Positions 35,506 through 44,192 of a DNA stretch of 64,000 nucleotides are shown one piece after another. The notes beneath the pieces are model-generated. The model worked only from the letters and a program-made list of their open reading frames with translations, had not been told where the DNA came from and ran no database searches. The first letter of the stretch is position 1. Each line of letters starts with the position of its first letter. Source of the DNA: Zhengella sedimenti. Lineage in GTDB: Bacteria; Pseudomonadota; Alphaproteobacteria; Rhizobiales; Rhizobiaceae. The translations under genes were made by a program, and so were the position numbers. The DNA lies in contig NZ_JBKFFP010000004.1 of the NCBI RefSeq assembly GCF_046506625.1, forward strand, positions 62,001 through 126,000, given 5' to 3'.

Positions 35506-36687
35506 CTACCTGGCAATGTCGCGAATGCCGACCTTGAACACGGTCATGACGGCGAGAATGAAAACCATGCAGGCGGCGAGCAGCGAAAGCGAATAGGCCG
35601 CGCCCTCGTTCCAGCTGTCGGCTTCGAAAAAGCGACGGTAGATCACCTGGCTGAACCAGTCCGGATGCATGCCGCGTCCCACGATTTCAGGGACCGCAAT
35701 GGAACCGGCCGACAGCATGAATGTCATGATGGCGCCGACAGCGATGCCGGGCTTGGCATGCGGGATGACGATGCGAGTATGGATGCGCCAGGTGGAGGCA
35801 CCGAGGTCACGGGCCGCCTCGATCTGGTTGCGGTCCAGTGTCTCGACGGTGTTGTAGATCGGAAACACCATGAACAGGACATAGGCATAGACCATGACCG
35901 CAAAGACCGCGCCATTGGAAGCGACGAAGCGGAAGCCTTCACCGGCGGCGAAATCGATGATGCCCAGCCAGTCCAGCACGGAATTGATGAGGCCCTGGCG
36001 CTCCAGGATCATCACCCAGGCGAAAATGCGCAGCAGTTCGTTGATGGCATAGGGGATGACGAGCGCCAGCAGCAGCAGCGCCGCCCGGTCCGGCGTACCG
36101 GCCATCGCCACGGCATAGGCAACCGGATAACACACGAGAAAGGCCAGGACGGTCACGCAGAGCGCATAGAAAAGCGTTGCGATGAAGATCTGGAAATGCA
36201 CCGCCGTCATGGAGGTGAAGTTCTCGAGCGAATAGTGCAGGTCGACGGCAACGGGACCCGATTCACGGGCTTCCAGTTCTCCGATCTGCGCCACGACATC
36301 GGCACGCTCGGCGATCAGCGCCTGCCGTTTCTTCTCCGTTTCGACAGGATTGGCCGCAGGCACCTTGCTGGCGGACAGGCCGGCAAAGGGATCGTTCGGT
36401 GACGGCGCGGCGGGCGCGCCACCAACCGACGGCGCGAACGGCGAGGGTGCGGCGGCGGCCGGTTGTTCAAGCGCCTTCAGTTGCTGGTCGATCTCGAATT
36501 GCCGGACATAGAGCTTCTCGATCTCGACGGAAAGCTGCGCCGAAACGCCACCGCGGTCTTCCACCTGGAACGCACGCTGGATCATGGAAAGCTGCGGCAG
36601 CAGGATCAGTCCGAAAAGCCAGAGCGCTACGATCAGGAACAGGCCGAAGGTCAACGGGCGGCCGAAACTGCGATAGAGCCCGTCCAT
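35506..36687 (-). CDS. ABC transporter permease (PotB-like) with extra extracytoplasmic insert
   Basis: 393 residues against about 290-310 for typical PotB. TM1 (about 13-33) is followed by an insert of about 110-120 residues (about 40-155): two helical, probably coiled-coil stretches (EIEKLYVRQFEIDQQLKALE; KKRQALIAERADVVAQIGEL) around a Pro/Ala-rich linker. The normal permease core resumes at about 160, with EAARDLGASTWRIHTRIVIP as the coupling loop. The insert faces the periplasm and may interact with the binding protein. It starts 3 bp after the ATPase stop. Confidence 0.9.
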   Translation of the reverse strand: MDGLYRSFGRPLTFGLFLIVALWLFGLILLPQLSMIQRAFQVEDRGGVSAQLSVEIEKLYVRQFEIDQQLKALEQPAAAAPSPFAPSVGGAPAAPSPNDPFAGLSASKVPAANPVETEKKRQALIAERADVVAQIGELEARESGPVAVDLHYSLENFTSMTAVHFQIFIATLFYALCVTVLAFLVCYPVAYAVAMAGTPDRAALLLLALVIPYAINELLRIFAWVMILERQGLINSVLDWLGIIDFAAGEGFRFVASNGAVFAVMVYAYVLFMVFPIYNTVETLDRNQIEAARDLGASTWRIHTRIVIPHAKPGIAVGAIMTFMLSAGSIAVPEIVGRGMHPDWFSQVIYRRFFEADSWNEGAAYSLSLLAACMVFILAVMTVFKVGIRDIAR

Positions 36688-36690
36688 TGC

Positions 36691-37779
36691 TCAGTCCTCG
36701 GCGCGCAGGACGATCGCGTCCTTGCGACGGAAGCCGATGGGCACCGGCTGGCCGGGCGCCAGCGCAGGTCCGTCCCCGGCATTGGTGACGTGAAGCGTGA
36801 CGGGATGGCCGCCGGCGCGCATCAAAAGGTTCAGGAAAGGCCCTTCAAGGTCGCGGCGTTCCAGTTGAGCTTCCACCCGGTTTTCGAGGCCGGCGGCCGC
36901 ACCGTTCAGCGCCAGCGCCATGCGTTCCGGGCGTATGAACAAATGGGCGTTGTCGCCGCGCTTCAGGCCATGCCTGTTGATGCCGGACAACCGTCCGAGC
37001 GGAGTCTCGATCAGGGCTGTTTCATTGTCGGTTTCGACGACTGTGCCGGAGAAGCGGTTCTGTTCGCCGACGAAGGTGGCCGCGAAAGCGGTCGATGGGG
37101 CGTTGTAGATTTCCTCGGCATCGCCGACCTGCTCGATGCGTCCCCGGTTCATCACGGCGACACGGTCCGACATGGTCAGCGCCTCGCCCTGGTCATGGGT
37201 GATGTAGATGAAGGTGACGCCGGTCTTGCGCTGGATGTCCTTGAGTTCCGCGCGCATGTGCTGGCGCAGCTTCAGGTCGAGCGCGGAAAGCGGCTCGTCG
37301 AGCAGCAGGACAGCCGGTTCGACGGCAAGCGCTCGTGCCACGGCGACGCGCTGGCGCTGGCCCCCGGACAATTCGCCCGGCTTCTTGCCGCCCTGGCCGT
37401 CGAGGGCGACGAGGGACAGGAGTTCGTCCGCGCGCCGCCGGCGCTCGGTTTTCGCCATGCCGCGGGCTTCGAGACCGAAGGCGACGTTCTCCCGGACGGT
37501 CATGAGCGGGAACAGGGCGAGGTTCTGGAAGATGAGTGCCGTGGGGCGATGGTTCGGGCCGATGCCCTCCATCGGCCTGCCACCGATTGCAACCGATCCC
37601 GTGGTCGGATCGAGAAAGCCCGAAATCATCCGCAGGATCGTGGTCTTGCCGCAACCCGAAGGGCCGAGAATGGAAAAGAACTCACCGGCCCGGATCGTCA
37701 GGTCCGTGGGTTCCACGGCAACGAATCCGTTTGGATAGCGCATCGAGACGCCGTTCAGGGTGACATCCTGTCCATGCAT
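36691..37779 (-). CDS. ABC transporter ATP-binding protein (PotA-like)
   Basis: 362 residues from ATG 37779. Walker A GPSGCGKTTIL, Q-loop FQNLALFPLMTV, signature LSGGQRQRVAVARAL, Walker B VLLLDEPLSALD. A C-terminal TOBE domain lies at about 270-360 (LFIRPERMAL). It serves the PotB/PotC-like permeases directly downstream. Polyamine/iron/aminoethylphosphonate transporters share this ATPase type, so it does not settle the substrate. Confidence 0.93.
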   Translation of the reverse strand: MHGQDVTLNGVSMRYPNGFVAVEPTDLTIRAGEFFSILGPSGCGKTTILRMISGFLDPTTGSVAIGGRPMEGIGPNHRPTALIFQNLALFPLMTVRENVAFGLEARGMAKTERRRRADELLSLVALDGQGGKKPGELSGGQRQRVAVARALAVEPAVLLLDEPLSALDLKLRQHMRAELKDIQRKTGVTFIYITHDQGEALTMSDRVAVMNRGRIEQVGDAEEIYNAPSTAFAATFVGEQNRFSGTVVETDNETALIETPLGRLSGINRHGLKRGDNAHLFIRPERMALALNGAAAGLENRVEAQLERRDLEGPFLNLLMRAGGHPVTLHVTNAGDGPALAPGQPVPIGFRRKDAIVLRAED

Positions 37780-37842
37780 GGAGCATCTCCGCAAGCCGGT
37801 GAAAGGAGAGGGCGCGGGCGCCCTCTCCGGAGCCATCGCCGG

Positions 37843-38967
37843 TCAGGCGTTGGTGATCTTGTCGACATATTCCTGGCGCAGCGGGGCAAACCAGGGCGTA
37901 TCGGCCTGCCACCACCAAAGGTTGGCAAGGTTCTCGGCGTTGTAGACCTCGTTGAACTGCTTCTTGTACTCGTCGCCGGCAAAGTCGGCGGCCCCGGCAA
38001 CGGCGGAGTTGTAGCTGGTGTTCTTCGACATCATGCCACCCATTTCCGGCGTCATCAGCGCGTTGATGAAGGCATAGGCCTGTTCGATGTTCTCGGCGCC
38101 GGAGGGAACGCCGACGGAATCCATCCAGGTGATTCCGCCTTCCTTCGGCATGCGATACTTCCAGGCCGCGTCCTCACGGTTGAGCAGCAGTCCGGTCGTA
38201 TCCCAAGTCTGGCCGATCTTTGCGCCGGCCTGCTTGAAGGCGTTGGTGGCTTCGGTGGCATTGTTCCAGAAGGCCGCGATCTTGTCCTTGTTGTCGATGA
38301 CGAAGCGGGCGCAGGCGTCCCAGACGCGGCGGGCGTCGTCTTCGGACTTGTAGACATCGAGCATGCGGTCCGACTTCACCTCGCCCTTGGCATCGAGATA
38401 GAGGCCGACACCCATGATCACCGATTTCTGCCGGAAGGCCGACTTTCCGGCGGCTTCCGGCATCCAGAGCGAGCCATAGGACACGTCGCCATCGGCGATC
38501 GGCATGTCGGCGCTGTTGAAGGTGATCGCCTCGGTACCCCAGTTGAACGGCATCAGCATGCGCTTGCCGCGATAGGTGCCGCCCAGCTTGACGGAATCAT
38601 TGACCATGGACTGGATCAGGTTGCCGGCATTGACGAGCTTGCCCTCGTCGAGTTCTGTCAGCAGGCCGTCGGGGTAGTAGTTGTTGCCGTTGGTGATCGA
38701 CGGGAAGATCACGTCGAAGCCCTTGCCGCCGGCGGCCTTGAGCTTCTGCTCCGCCTCGTCGTTGGAGCCGTAGGTCGAGAGGTTGATCTTGATGCCGGTG
38801 TCCTTTTCGAACTTCTCGATCTGGTTGGCCTGGATGTAGTCGCCCCAGGCAAAGACATTGACCTGGCCGGAGGAGGCCAGGGCATCGGTAGCCCTGAGAA
38901 TGGCGGGCGCAGCGACGAAGGCCGTTGTGGCCACGGTGGACTTGAGAAGCGAACGGCGCGAAAGCAT
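37843..38967 (-). CDS. Tat-exported PotD/PotF-like solute-binding protein
   Basis: 374 residues from ATG 38967 (AGGAG at good spacing). A twin-arginine signal (SRRSLLKS) is followed by a hydrophobic stretch. The mature part is of the spermidine/putrescine-binding type: VNVFAWGDYIQANQIEKFEK, YGSNDEAEQKLKA, DVIFPSITNGNNYYPDGLL. The substrate cannot be read from sequence; a triple Pho-box-like array upstream (39066-39098) argues for a phosphorus compound rather than a polyamine. Confidence 0.9.
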   Translation of the reverse strand: MLSRRSLLKSTVATTAFVAAPAILRATDALASSGQVNVFAWGDYIQANQIEKFEKDTGIKINLSTYGSNDEAEQKLKAAGGKGFDVIFPSITNGNNYYPDGLLTELDEGKLVNAGNLIQSMVNDSVKLGGTYRGKRMLMPFNWGTEAITFNSADMPIADGDVSYGSLWMPEAAGKSAFRQKSVIMGVGLYLDAKGEVKSDRMLDVYKSEDDARRVWDACARFVIDNKDKIAAFWNNATEATNAFKQAGAKIGQTWDTTGLLLNREDAAWKYRMPKEGGITWMDSVGVPSGAENIEQAYAFINALMTPEMGGMMSKNTSYNSAVAGAADFAGDEYKKQFNEVYNAENLANLWWWQADTPWFAPLRQEYVDKITNA

Positions 38968-39065
38968 GGGCAAACTCCTGGGCGGTTTTGCGTGAAATCC
39001 GGTTTGGGTGGACGGCGGCAAGAAATCCGCTCCACCACGATCCCGTTAGTTCGCGATTGCTACAG

Positions 39066-39098
39066 ATGCCTGACAGTTTTACGACAGTTCCGTGTCAG
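39066..39098 (-). promoter_or_regulatory. Pho box array (three 11-bp units) upstream of the PotD-like gene
   Basis: On the minus strand, three units in perfect 11-bp register: CTGACACGGAA, CTGTCGTAAAA, CTGTCAGGCAT. The central pair, with its TAAAA spacer, closely matches the PhoB consensus. It lies about 100 bp upstream of the start codon. Confidence 0.75.
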
Positions 39099-39119
39099 GA
39101 TGCCTTTGCCGGCCTGACC

Positions 39120-39320
39120 TTATGTGGTGGGTGGCAACCGCACCTCCCGCATCAACCCGTGCACCTTGAAGACGTGCTTGGCGATATCCAGACCCACTGA
39201 GAAACCCACCTTGCGAACCACATTGCGCGAGACTTTCAGGTCCCGGCAAATCGCCTTGATCGCCTTCTTCTTCATGAAATGGGAACGACGTATCTTCGCA
39301 AGCGTCTCCACAACCAGCAT
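39120..39320 (-). pseudogene. Chimeric transposase remnant: IS21 (IstA) N-terminus joined to IS110 N-terminus
   Basis: From 39320 to 39207 the minus strand encodes MLVVETLAKIRRSHFMKKKA, then IKAICRDLKVSRNVVRKV, the N-terminus of IS21-type IstA. From 39206 it switches in frame to FSVGLDIAKHVFKVHG, the DEDD-domain N-terminus of IS110 transposases. It then runs into unrelated sequence and stops at 39120. Neither catalytic domain is complete, so this is a fossil of at least two insertion events. Confidence 0.75.
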
Positions 39321-39367
39321 GTGGGCGACGATGTGCGCATCGAACATGAAGTCGTTTTACGGGAAGA

Positions 39368-39393
39368 GGCCGCCATCCGTTCGGGCGGCGGCC
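39368..39393 (-). terminator. Possible terminator downstream of the VWA protein gene
   Basis: GGCCGCC and GGCGGCC form a 7-bp GC stem (39368-39374 with 39387-39393). On the minus strand it is followed by CTCTTCCC, only a weak U run. Confidence 0.4.
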
Positions 39394-39402
39394 CGCATCG
39401 GG

Positions 39403-40674
39403 TCACTGCGACAGGCGCAGGCGAGTCAGGTTCAGCGCGATCTCCTGGAAGACCTCGTCGAGCTTGCCGGTGCTGGCGGCGTCATAGAAATTGGCCGGGC
39501 TGCTCGCGCAGCGCTTCATCAGGTTCTTCGCCGAAATCGGCACCTGCGTTCCATAGGTCACCGTATAGACCTCGATGCCCTGCTGGCGGCTGTAGTTGCA
39601 GGCCTGCTGGGTCCAGCTGTCCGCGCGCGCGGTGCTGGTGCCGTTGTGGTCGGCGGAAACGGGAAAGTTGGGCGCGCGCGTGTTCTCGCCATCGGTCATC
39701 ACGACCATGATCTTGCGGACGACGGCATCCGTGGTGACCGGATCTGCGCCTTCCGTGAACGGCGCCACCGGGGAAAGGACGCGAAGGCCCCACATGACCC
39801 CATCGGCGATATAGGTCATGCCGCTGGCGTTCATGTTGTCGATCTTGGCCAGCACGTCAGCGCGGGTGCCGGACAACGGAAGCAGCGGTTTCGGGCAGGT
39901 GGCGTTCATGATGCCGGGAAAACGCTCGGACGGCGTGTCGTCGGTCAGGGCAAGCTTGTCGCTGGCGCTGCCGCGCGAACCCGCACAACCGCGCCAGACC
40001 TGGCTTCCGGTGTCGGCGGGAACGTCCATCCAGGCCGCATTGCGGTTGCTGGTTCCGACATTGACATATTGGGCGAAGGGCACCACGCCGACCTTCACCG
40101 AGACCGTCGGCTTGACCGCATCGAAAAGCGTGTTGGTGAAATTGGTCGCCGCGACCTTCAGCCCGCCGATCTTTCCCTGCGAGGCCATGGACCCGGTATT
40201 GTCGAGAACCAGCGCGACCTCGATACGCGTATCAGGCGAGATGAACGCCGCTGACCGGACGTCCATGTCGTAGTCCTGGTTGACGACCGCGCTCATGATG
40301 AGCGGTGAATAGGTAATCCGCGTGTCGAGCTTGACCTCATTGTCCTCGAAGCCATACCCGGTGACGACAAGACCGTCGAAATCGCCGTTGGCGGCAAGGA
40401 AGTCGTTGATCTCCGAGACCGGCGGCAAGGCCTTGTTCAGCTCGTAGTAGCGGGCAGCATAGAGCGTTGCGGCATCCGAGGCATTCTGCAGCTCTCCGCG
40501 CAGGCGCAGCATGTTGTTGTAGTCGACCGTGAAGGCCACCGCGGCAAGCAGGGGCACCGCCATGACGGCGAACATCATCGAGAAGTTGCCTTCGTCGCGA
40601 TCACGGAGGAAGCGGGCAAGGGCACCGGGAAACGCTGGCATGGCAGGCCTGTCCTTGGATGATTGATAGCGCAT
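39403..40674 (-). CDS. TadE/TadG-like pilus-assembly protein with VWA domain
   Basis: 423 residues (ATG at 40674; ATG at 40641 also possible). The N-terminus has the TadE/G signature, a basic stretch then RDRDEGNFSMMFAVMAVPLL, one TM helix, and YNNMLRLRGELQNASDAATL. A von Willebrand A domain starts at about 148 with an intact MIDAS (VALVLDNTGSMAS) and VVMTDGENTRAPN. Such proteins sit in the envelope with Tad/Flp pilus systems, but no other tad gene is in the window. It may act alone or with a distant locus. Confidence 0.88.
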   Translation of the reverse strand: MRYQSSKDRPAMPAFPGALARFLRDRDEGNFSMMFAVMAVPLLAAVAFTVDYNNMLRLRGELQNASDAATLYAARYYELNKALPPVSEINDFLAANGDFDGLVVTGYGFEDNEVKLDTRITYSPLIMSAVVNQDYDMDVRSAAFISPDTRIEVALVLDNTGSMASQGKIGGLKVAATNFTNTLFDAVKPTVSVKVGVVPFAQYVNVGTSNRNAAWMDVPADTGSQVWRGCAGSRGSASDKLALTDDTPSERFPGIMNATCPKPLLPLSGTRADVLAKIDNMNASGMTYIADGVMWGLRVLSPVAPFTEGADPVTTDAVVRKIMVVMTDGENTRAPNFPVSADHNGTSTARADSWTQQACNYSRQQGIEVYTVTYGTQVPISAKNLMKRCASSPANFYDAASTGKLDEVFQEIALNLTRLRLSQ

Positions 40675-40825
40675 CCAAAAACACTAAAAAACAAACATCT
40701 AAATTCCGCTAAGACGTTTGGTTTACGGCCCACTTCCCGCCATGAAACAAGTTTAGCGAAACCGGAACCACCCGGATATGCGCATGCCCATCGCCGGTGA
40801 TGGACCCCGGCCGGTGGCGCGGGCG

Positions 40826-41773
40826 CTACTCCGCGGTCATGACCTCGACGTCCTGGTTCTGTCCGGCGACAACCGTGAAATCCCGCTGGTAGATGCGGTC
40901 GCGGTTCTTGGCCACGATGACATACTTGCCCTCCGCCAGGACCATGGAGGCGAAGGCACCGACATTCTCGCGCACGATGTCGCCGGCTTCCGTCATCACG
41001 ACCCAGGACGTGTCGGCGATGGCTTCGCCGCCGCGCTCGCGTACAAGTTTCAGCGTGAGTTGGGCGGCACGGTGTTCCACCACGGCCTCGGTCAGCTTGC
41101 CCGATTCCACGCGGATGTCGGAACGGATCACCGCGTTGACGGAGCCATAGGTGGAGACGACATGATAGGTCCCCGCATTCAGGCGCACCACCGTTCCGGG
41201 TTTCACATCGGGGATGATCAGGGCCCGGTCGCCGTTCTCGTCTTCCTTGACGTCGTAGATGGAGAATTTGAGCTTCTGGGCCGGAATCCGGACGCCGCCC
41301 GACAGCATGGCGTTGAGTTTCAGCCCGCCGGCATCGAGAACGAGCGTTTCCGCTCGCGTTTCGCCCGGATTGACCGTCACGCGCTTGGTCGCTCCCGCGC
41401 GGCCGAACGCGGCGTGGACGAGATAGGACCCAGGCGCCAGGTCGAACCCGGCGCTGCCGCCCTGGGCGCTGGCGACGAGCGGCAACTGTCCGTCATCGCC
41501 GGGCGTGGGAAGAAAGACCCGCCAGACCATGCCGCGCGGGATCGGTTCGGAGCCTTCCACGAGGGTGGCGGCGAGTGTGAGGCGGCCGGCCCGGACAGCC
41601 AGCGGTCCGGAATCGGGCGCGGGGGCATAGGCACGGATGCCGGGCAGGCTGATCGGTGGCAGATCGGGGCCGGTGGCGTTCTGCGCCGACGCTGCCGGCA
41701 TCATCCATGCGATAGCGGCGAGGGCCAGCAAGCCCGCGCGAATCCGGTCCAGACGGTGTGTCCATGCGCTCAT
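40826..41773 (-). CDS. Hypothetical secreted beta-rich protein
   Basis: 315 residues with a signal peptide (LLALAAIAWMMPAASAQ). The mature chain consists of repeated short beta modules, each with a Gly turn and x-G-x-Y-x-V end (LAPGSYLVHAAFG, LNAGTYHVVSTYGS, LAEGKYVIVAKNRDR). These resemble carboxypeptidase-regulatory or Ig-like repeats. Homologues are usually left unnamed in Rhizobiales. It is upstream of, and in the same direction as, the VWA gene, with 151 bp between them. No specific function can be claimed. Confidence 0.8.
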   Translation of the reverse strand: MSAWTHRLDRIRAGLLALAAIAWMMPAASAQNATGPDLPPISLPGIRAYAPAPDSGPLAVRAGRLTLAATLVEGSEPIPRGMVWRVFLPTPGDDGQLPLVASAQGGSAGFDLAPGSYLVHAAFGRAGATKRVTVNPGETRAETLVLDAGGLKLNAMLSGGVRIPAQKLKFSIYDVKEDENGDRALIIPDVKPGTVVRLNAGTYHVVSTYGSVNAVIRSDIRVESGKLTEAVVEHRAAQLTLKLVRERGGEAIADTSWVVMTEAGDIVRENVGAFASMVLAEGKYVIVAKNRDRIYQRDFTVVAGQNQDVEVMTAE

Positions 41774-41884
41774 GGCTTGCCATCAAGCCCAAGGCGGTGG
41801 CAATTTCAAGGCCGAAAAGCCGCCCGCGGCTCCAGCCTGTGGCCATTCCGGCCGACATTGCCATGCACAAGTGAGGACCGGGTA

Positions 41885-42466
41885 TTGAATGCACTTGCAG
41901 ACTATTTGCTGACGCGCCAGTCGCCGGCGATCCCCATGCTCAAGGAGCCCGGACCGGGGCCGGAGGAAATCGAGACGATGATCCGGATCGCCGCCCGCGT
42001 TCCGGACCACGGAAAACTGCAGCCCTGGCGGTTCATTCTCTACCGGGGCGAGGCGCGCCACCGCGTTGGCGAACTGCTTGCCTCGCGGCTGGAGGAACGC
42101 GACGGTCCTCTGTCGCCGGGCGCGCGGGAAAAGGAACTGGAGCGCTTCTCGCGGGCGCCGTTGGTCGTCGGCGTGATTTCATGTCCGCGCGAAAGCGACA
42201 AGATACCGCAATGGGAAATGTTCCTGTCCGCGGGCGCGGCCTGCATGAACCTCGTCCATGCCGCCCATGCGCTGGGATACGGTGCCAACTGGATCACCAA
42301 CTGGTATTCGGAGGACGGCGAGGCGCGGCGTCTTCTGGGCCTGAAGCCCGGCGAGCGTGTTGCCGGGTTCGTTCACATCGGCACGGTCGAGGGAAGCCGT
42401 CCGGACCGGCCGCGCCCTGAACCGGGCGATGTCATGAGCGACTATGCCGGACCGGAGGAAGCATGA
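41885..42466 (+). CDS. Nitroreductase family protein
   Basis: 193 residues. The start is TTG 41885, decided by GAGGA 7 nt upstream and by the typical N-terminus (LNALADYLLTRQSPAIPMLK). FMN-binding nitroreductase fold: MIRIAARVPDHGKLQPWRFI, GAACMNLVHAAHALGYGANW, and GFVHIGT near the end. It is similar to RutE/YdjA-type NAD(P)H-dependent oxidoreductases; the substrate is unknown. It overlaps the flavin reductase gene by ATGA, so the two are coupled. Confidence 0.9.
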   Translation: MNALADYLLTRQSPAIPMLKEPGPGPEEIETMIRIAARVPDHGKLQPWRFILYRGEARHRVGELLASRLEERDGPLSPGAREKELERFSRAPLVVGVISCPRESDKIPQWEMFLSAGAACMNLVHAAHALGYGANWITNWYSEDGEARRLLGLKPGERVAGFVHIGTVEGSRPDRPRPEPGDVMSDYAGPEEA

Positions 42467-43068
42467 TGTTCTACCAGCCCGCCAAAGGCCATGGCCTGCC
42501 GCATGATCCGTTCAAGGCCATCGTCGCGCCCAGGCCGATCGGCTGGATCTCGACCCGCTCGAAGGACGGCAGCCTCAACCTGGCACCCTATTCCTTCTTC
42601 AATGCCATCTCGACCCATCCCCATCTCCTGTTCTTCTCGTCGGAAGGCGAGAAGGACAGCGTGCGCAATGCCCGCGAGACAGGCGAGTTCGTCTGCAACC
42701 TGGTCTCCGCCGACCTGTTCGAGCAGATGAACAAGAGTTCGGTGGATGCACCGCGCGGCACGTCCGAATTCGACTATGCCGGCCTGACGCCAACCGGTTC
42801 GCGGCTGGTGCGCACGCCGCGGGTGGCCGAGGCCCATGCCGCGCTGGAATGCCGCGTGACCGACATCCAGGAGCCGCGCGGACTGGAAGGCCGCATGGCC
42901 GGCGTCTTCCTGGTGTTCGGCGAGGTGGTCGGCGTCCATATCGACGAATCGATCATGACCGACGGCCTTGTCGACATCGTGAAGGCCGGTACGGTCTCAA
43001 GGCTCGGCTACATGGACTACGCAAAGGTGACCGGGATCTTTTCGGCGCGGCGGCCGCGCTGGGAGTGA
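42463..43068 (+). CDS. Flavin reductase-like FMN-binding protein
   Basis: 201 residues. Split-barrel FMN-binding fold with KAIVAPRPIGWISTRSKDGS, NLAPYSFFNAIS and FSSEGEKDSVRNARETGEF. It belongs to the group annotated as flavin reductase or nitrilotriacetate-monooxygenase component B-like. The start shares ATGA with the nitroreductase stop, which suggests joint use of flavin. Substrate unknown. Confidence 0.9.
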   Translation: MMFYQPAKGHGLPHDPFKAIVAPRPIGWISTRSKDGSLNLAPYSFFNAISTHPHLLFFSSEGEKDSVRNARETGEFVCNLVSADLFEQMNKSSVDAPRGTSEFDYAGLTPTGSRLVRTPRVAEAHAALECRVTDIQEPRGLEGRMAGVFLVFGEVVGVHIDESIMTDGLVDIVKAGTVSRLGYMDYAKVTGIFSARRPRWE

Positions 43069-43241
43069 TCGATCCCGCCCGGAAGGGCAGGGCAGGCTTG
43101 CCTTTCGCGCTGCAATGCATTATGGCGCGACCATTCCACACACGGGCTTCGGGCCTGACCGGGAGAAATCCGGTCCGGTCCTCCGGTGCCGGCACACGCC
43201 GTCATTGCCCGTGGAGGTTCAACCGGAAAGGATAGACGCAG

Positions 43242-44036
43242 ATGTCTCTGCCTGATTTCTCCATGCGCCAGCTTCTGGAAGCCGGCGTCCACTTTGGTCA
43301 CCAGACCCACCGCTGGAACCCGAAGATGTCGAGCTACATCTTCGGCGCCCGCAACAACATCCACATCATCGACCTCTCGCAGACGGTGCCGCTGCTGCAC
43401 CAGGCGCTCAAGGCGGTGTCCGACACCGTGGCCGGCGGCGGCCGCGTGCTGTTCGTCGGCACCAAGCGCCAGGCTTCCGATCTGGTCGCCGACGCTGCCA
43501 AGCGGTCCGCGCAGTATTACGTGAATTCCCGCTGGCTCGGCGGCATGCTGACCAACTGGAAGACGATCTCGAACTCCATCCAGCGCCTGCGCAAGCTCGA
43601 GGAACTGCTGGCCGGCGAAGCCCAGGGCTTCACCAAGAAGGAGCGCCTGAACCTCGAGCGCGAGCGCGACAAGCTCGACCGCGCGCTCGGCGGCATCAAG
43701 GACATGGGTTCCACGCCGGACCTGATGTTCGTGATCGACACCAACAAGGAAGCCATCGCCATCCAGGAAGCCAAGCGCCTTGGCATCCCGGTCGTCGCGA
43801 TCCTCGATTCCAACTGCGACCCTGACCTCGTCGATTACCCGATCCCGGGCAATGACGACGCCGCCCGCGCCATCTCGCTCTATTGCGACCTGATCGCGCG
43901 CGCCGCCATCGACGGCATCGCGCGTCAGCAGGGTTCCATGGGTGTCGACCTTGGCGCTTCGGAAGAAGCACCGGCCGAGCCGGCTCTCGGCGATACGGGC
44001 GCACAAGCCGCCCCGGGCGCCGAAGGCGAAGCCTGA
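43242..44036 (+). CDS. rpsB: 30S ribosomal protein S2
   Basis: 264 residues with the usual N-terminus (MSLPDFSMRQLLEAGVHFGH) and the S2 signature VIDTNKEAIAIQEAKRLGIP. Ribosome-binding site GGAAAGGA. The acidic Ala/Glu-rich C-terminal tail is common in alphaproteobacteria. It opens the rpsB-tsf-pyrH-frr cluster. Confidence 0.98.
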   Translation: MSLPDFSMRQLLEAGVHFGHQTHRWNPKMSSYIFGARNNIHIIDLSQTVPLLHQALKAVSDTVAGGGRVLFVGTKRQASDLVADAAKRSAQYYVNSRWLGGMLTNWKTISNSIQRLRKLEELLAGEAQGFTKKERLNLERERDKLDRALGGIKDMGSTPDLMFVIDTNKEAIAIQEAKRLGIPVVAILDSNCDPDLVDYPIPGNDDAARAISLYCDLIARAAIDGIARQQGSMGVDLGASEEAPAEPALGDTGAQAAPGAEGEA

Positions 44037-44047
44037 TTGGCGGTCAT

Positions 44048-44075
44048 GTGACGGCGGCTGTCATGCCGCCGTCAC
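44048..44075 (+). promoter_or_regulatory. Strong hairpin between rpsB and tsf
   Basis: GTGACGGCGGC (44048-44058) pairs perfectly with GCCGCCGTCAC (44065-44075) across a 6-nt loop. No U-tract follows, so it is not a standard terminator. It could attenuate or process the rpsB-tsf mRNA. Confidence 0.6.
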
Positions 44076-44192
44076 GCGCCGTACCGTATTCCAGCCGGAC
44101 GCGGGCGATTTCCGCGTCCATTTTCCGGCGCATCGCGGCGGCATCGATGCCGGTGTGATGCGCCCTCGCATTTCGACATGACGAGGCGACTT

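Noticed and set aside
36463..39117. An 884-codon open frame antisense to the ABC transporter genes
   Set aside because: It crosses four genes with clear ABC motifs on the minus strand; no family features of its own.
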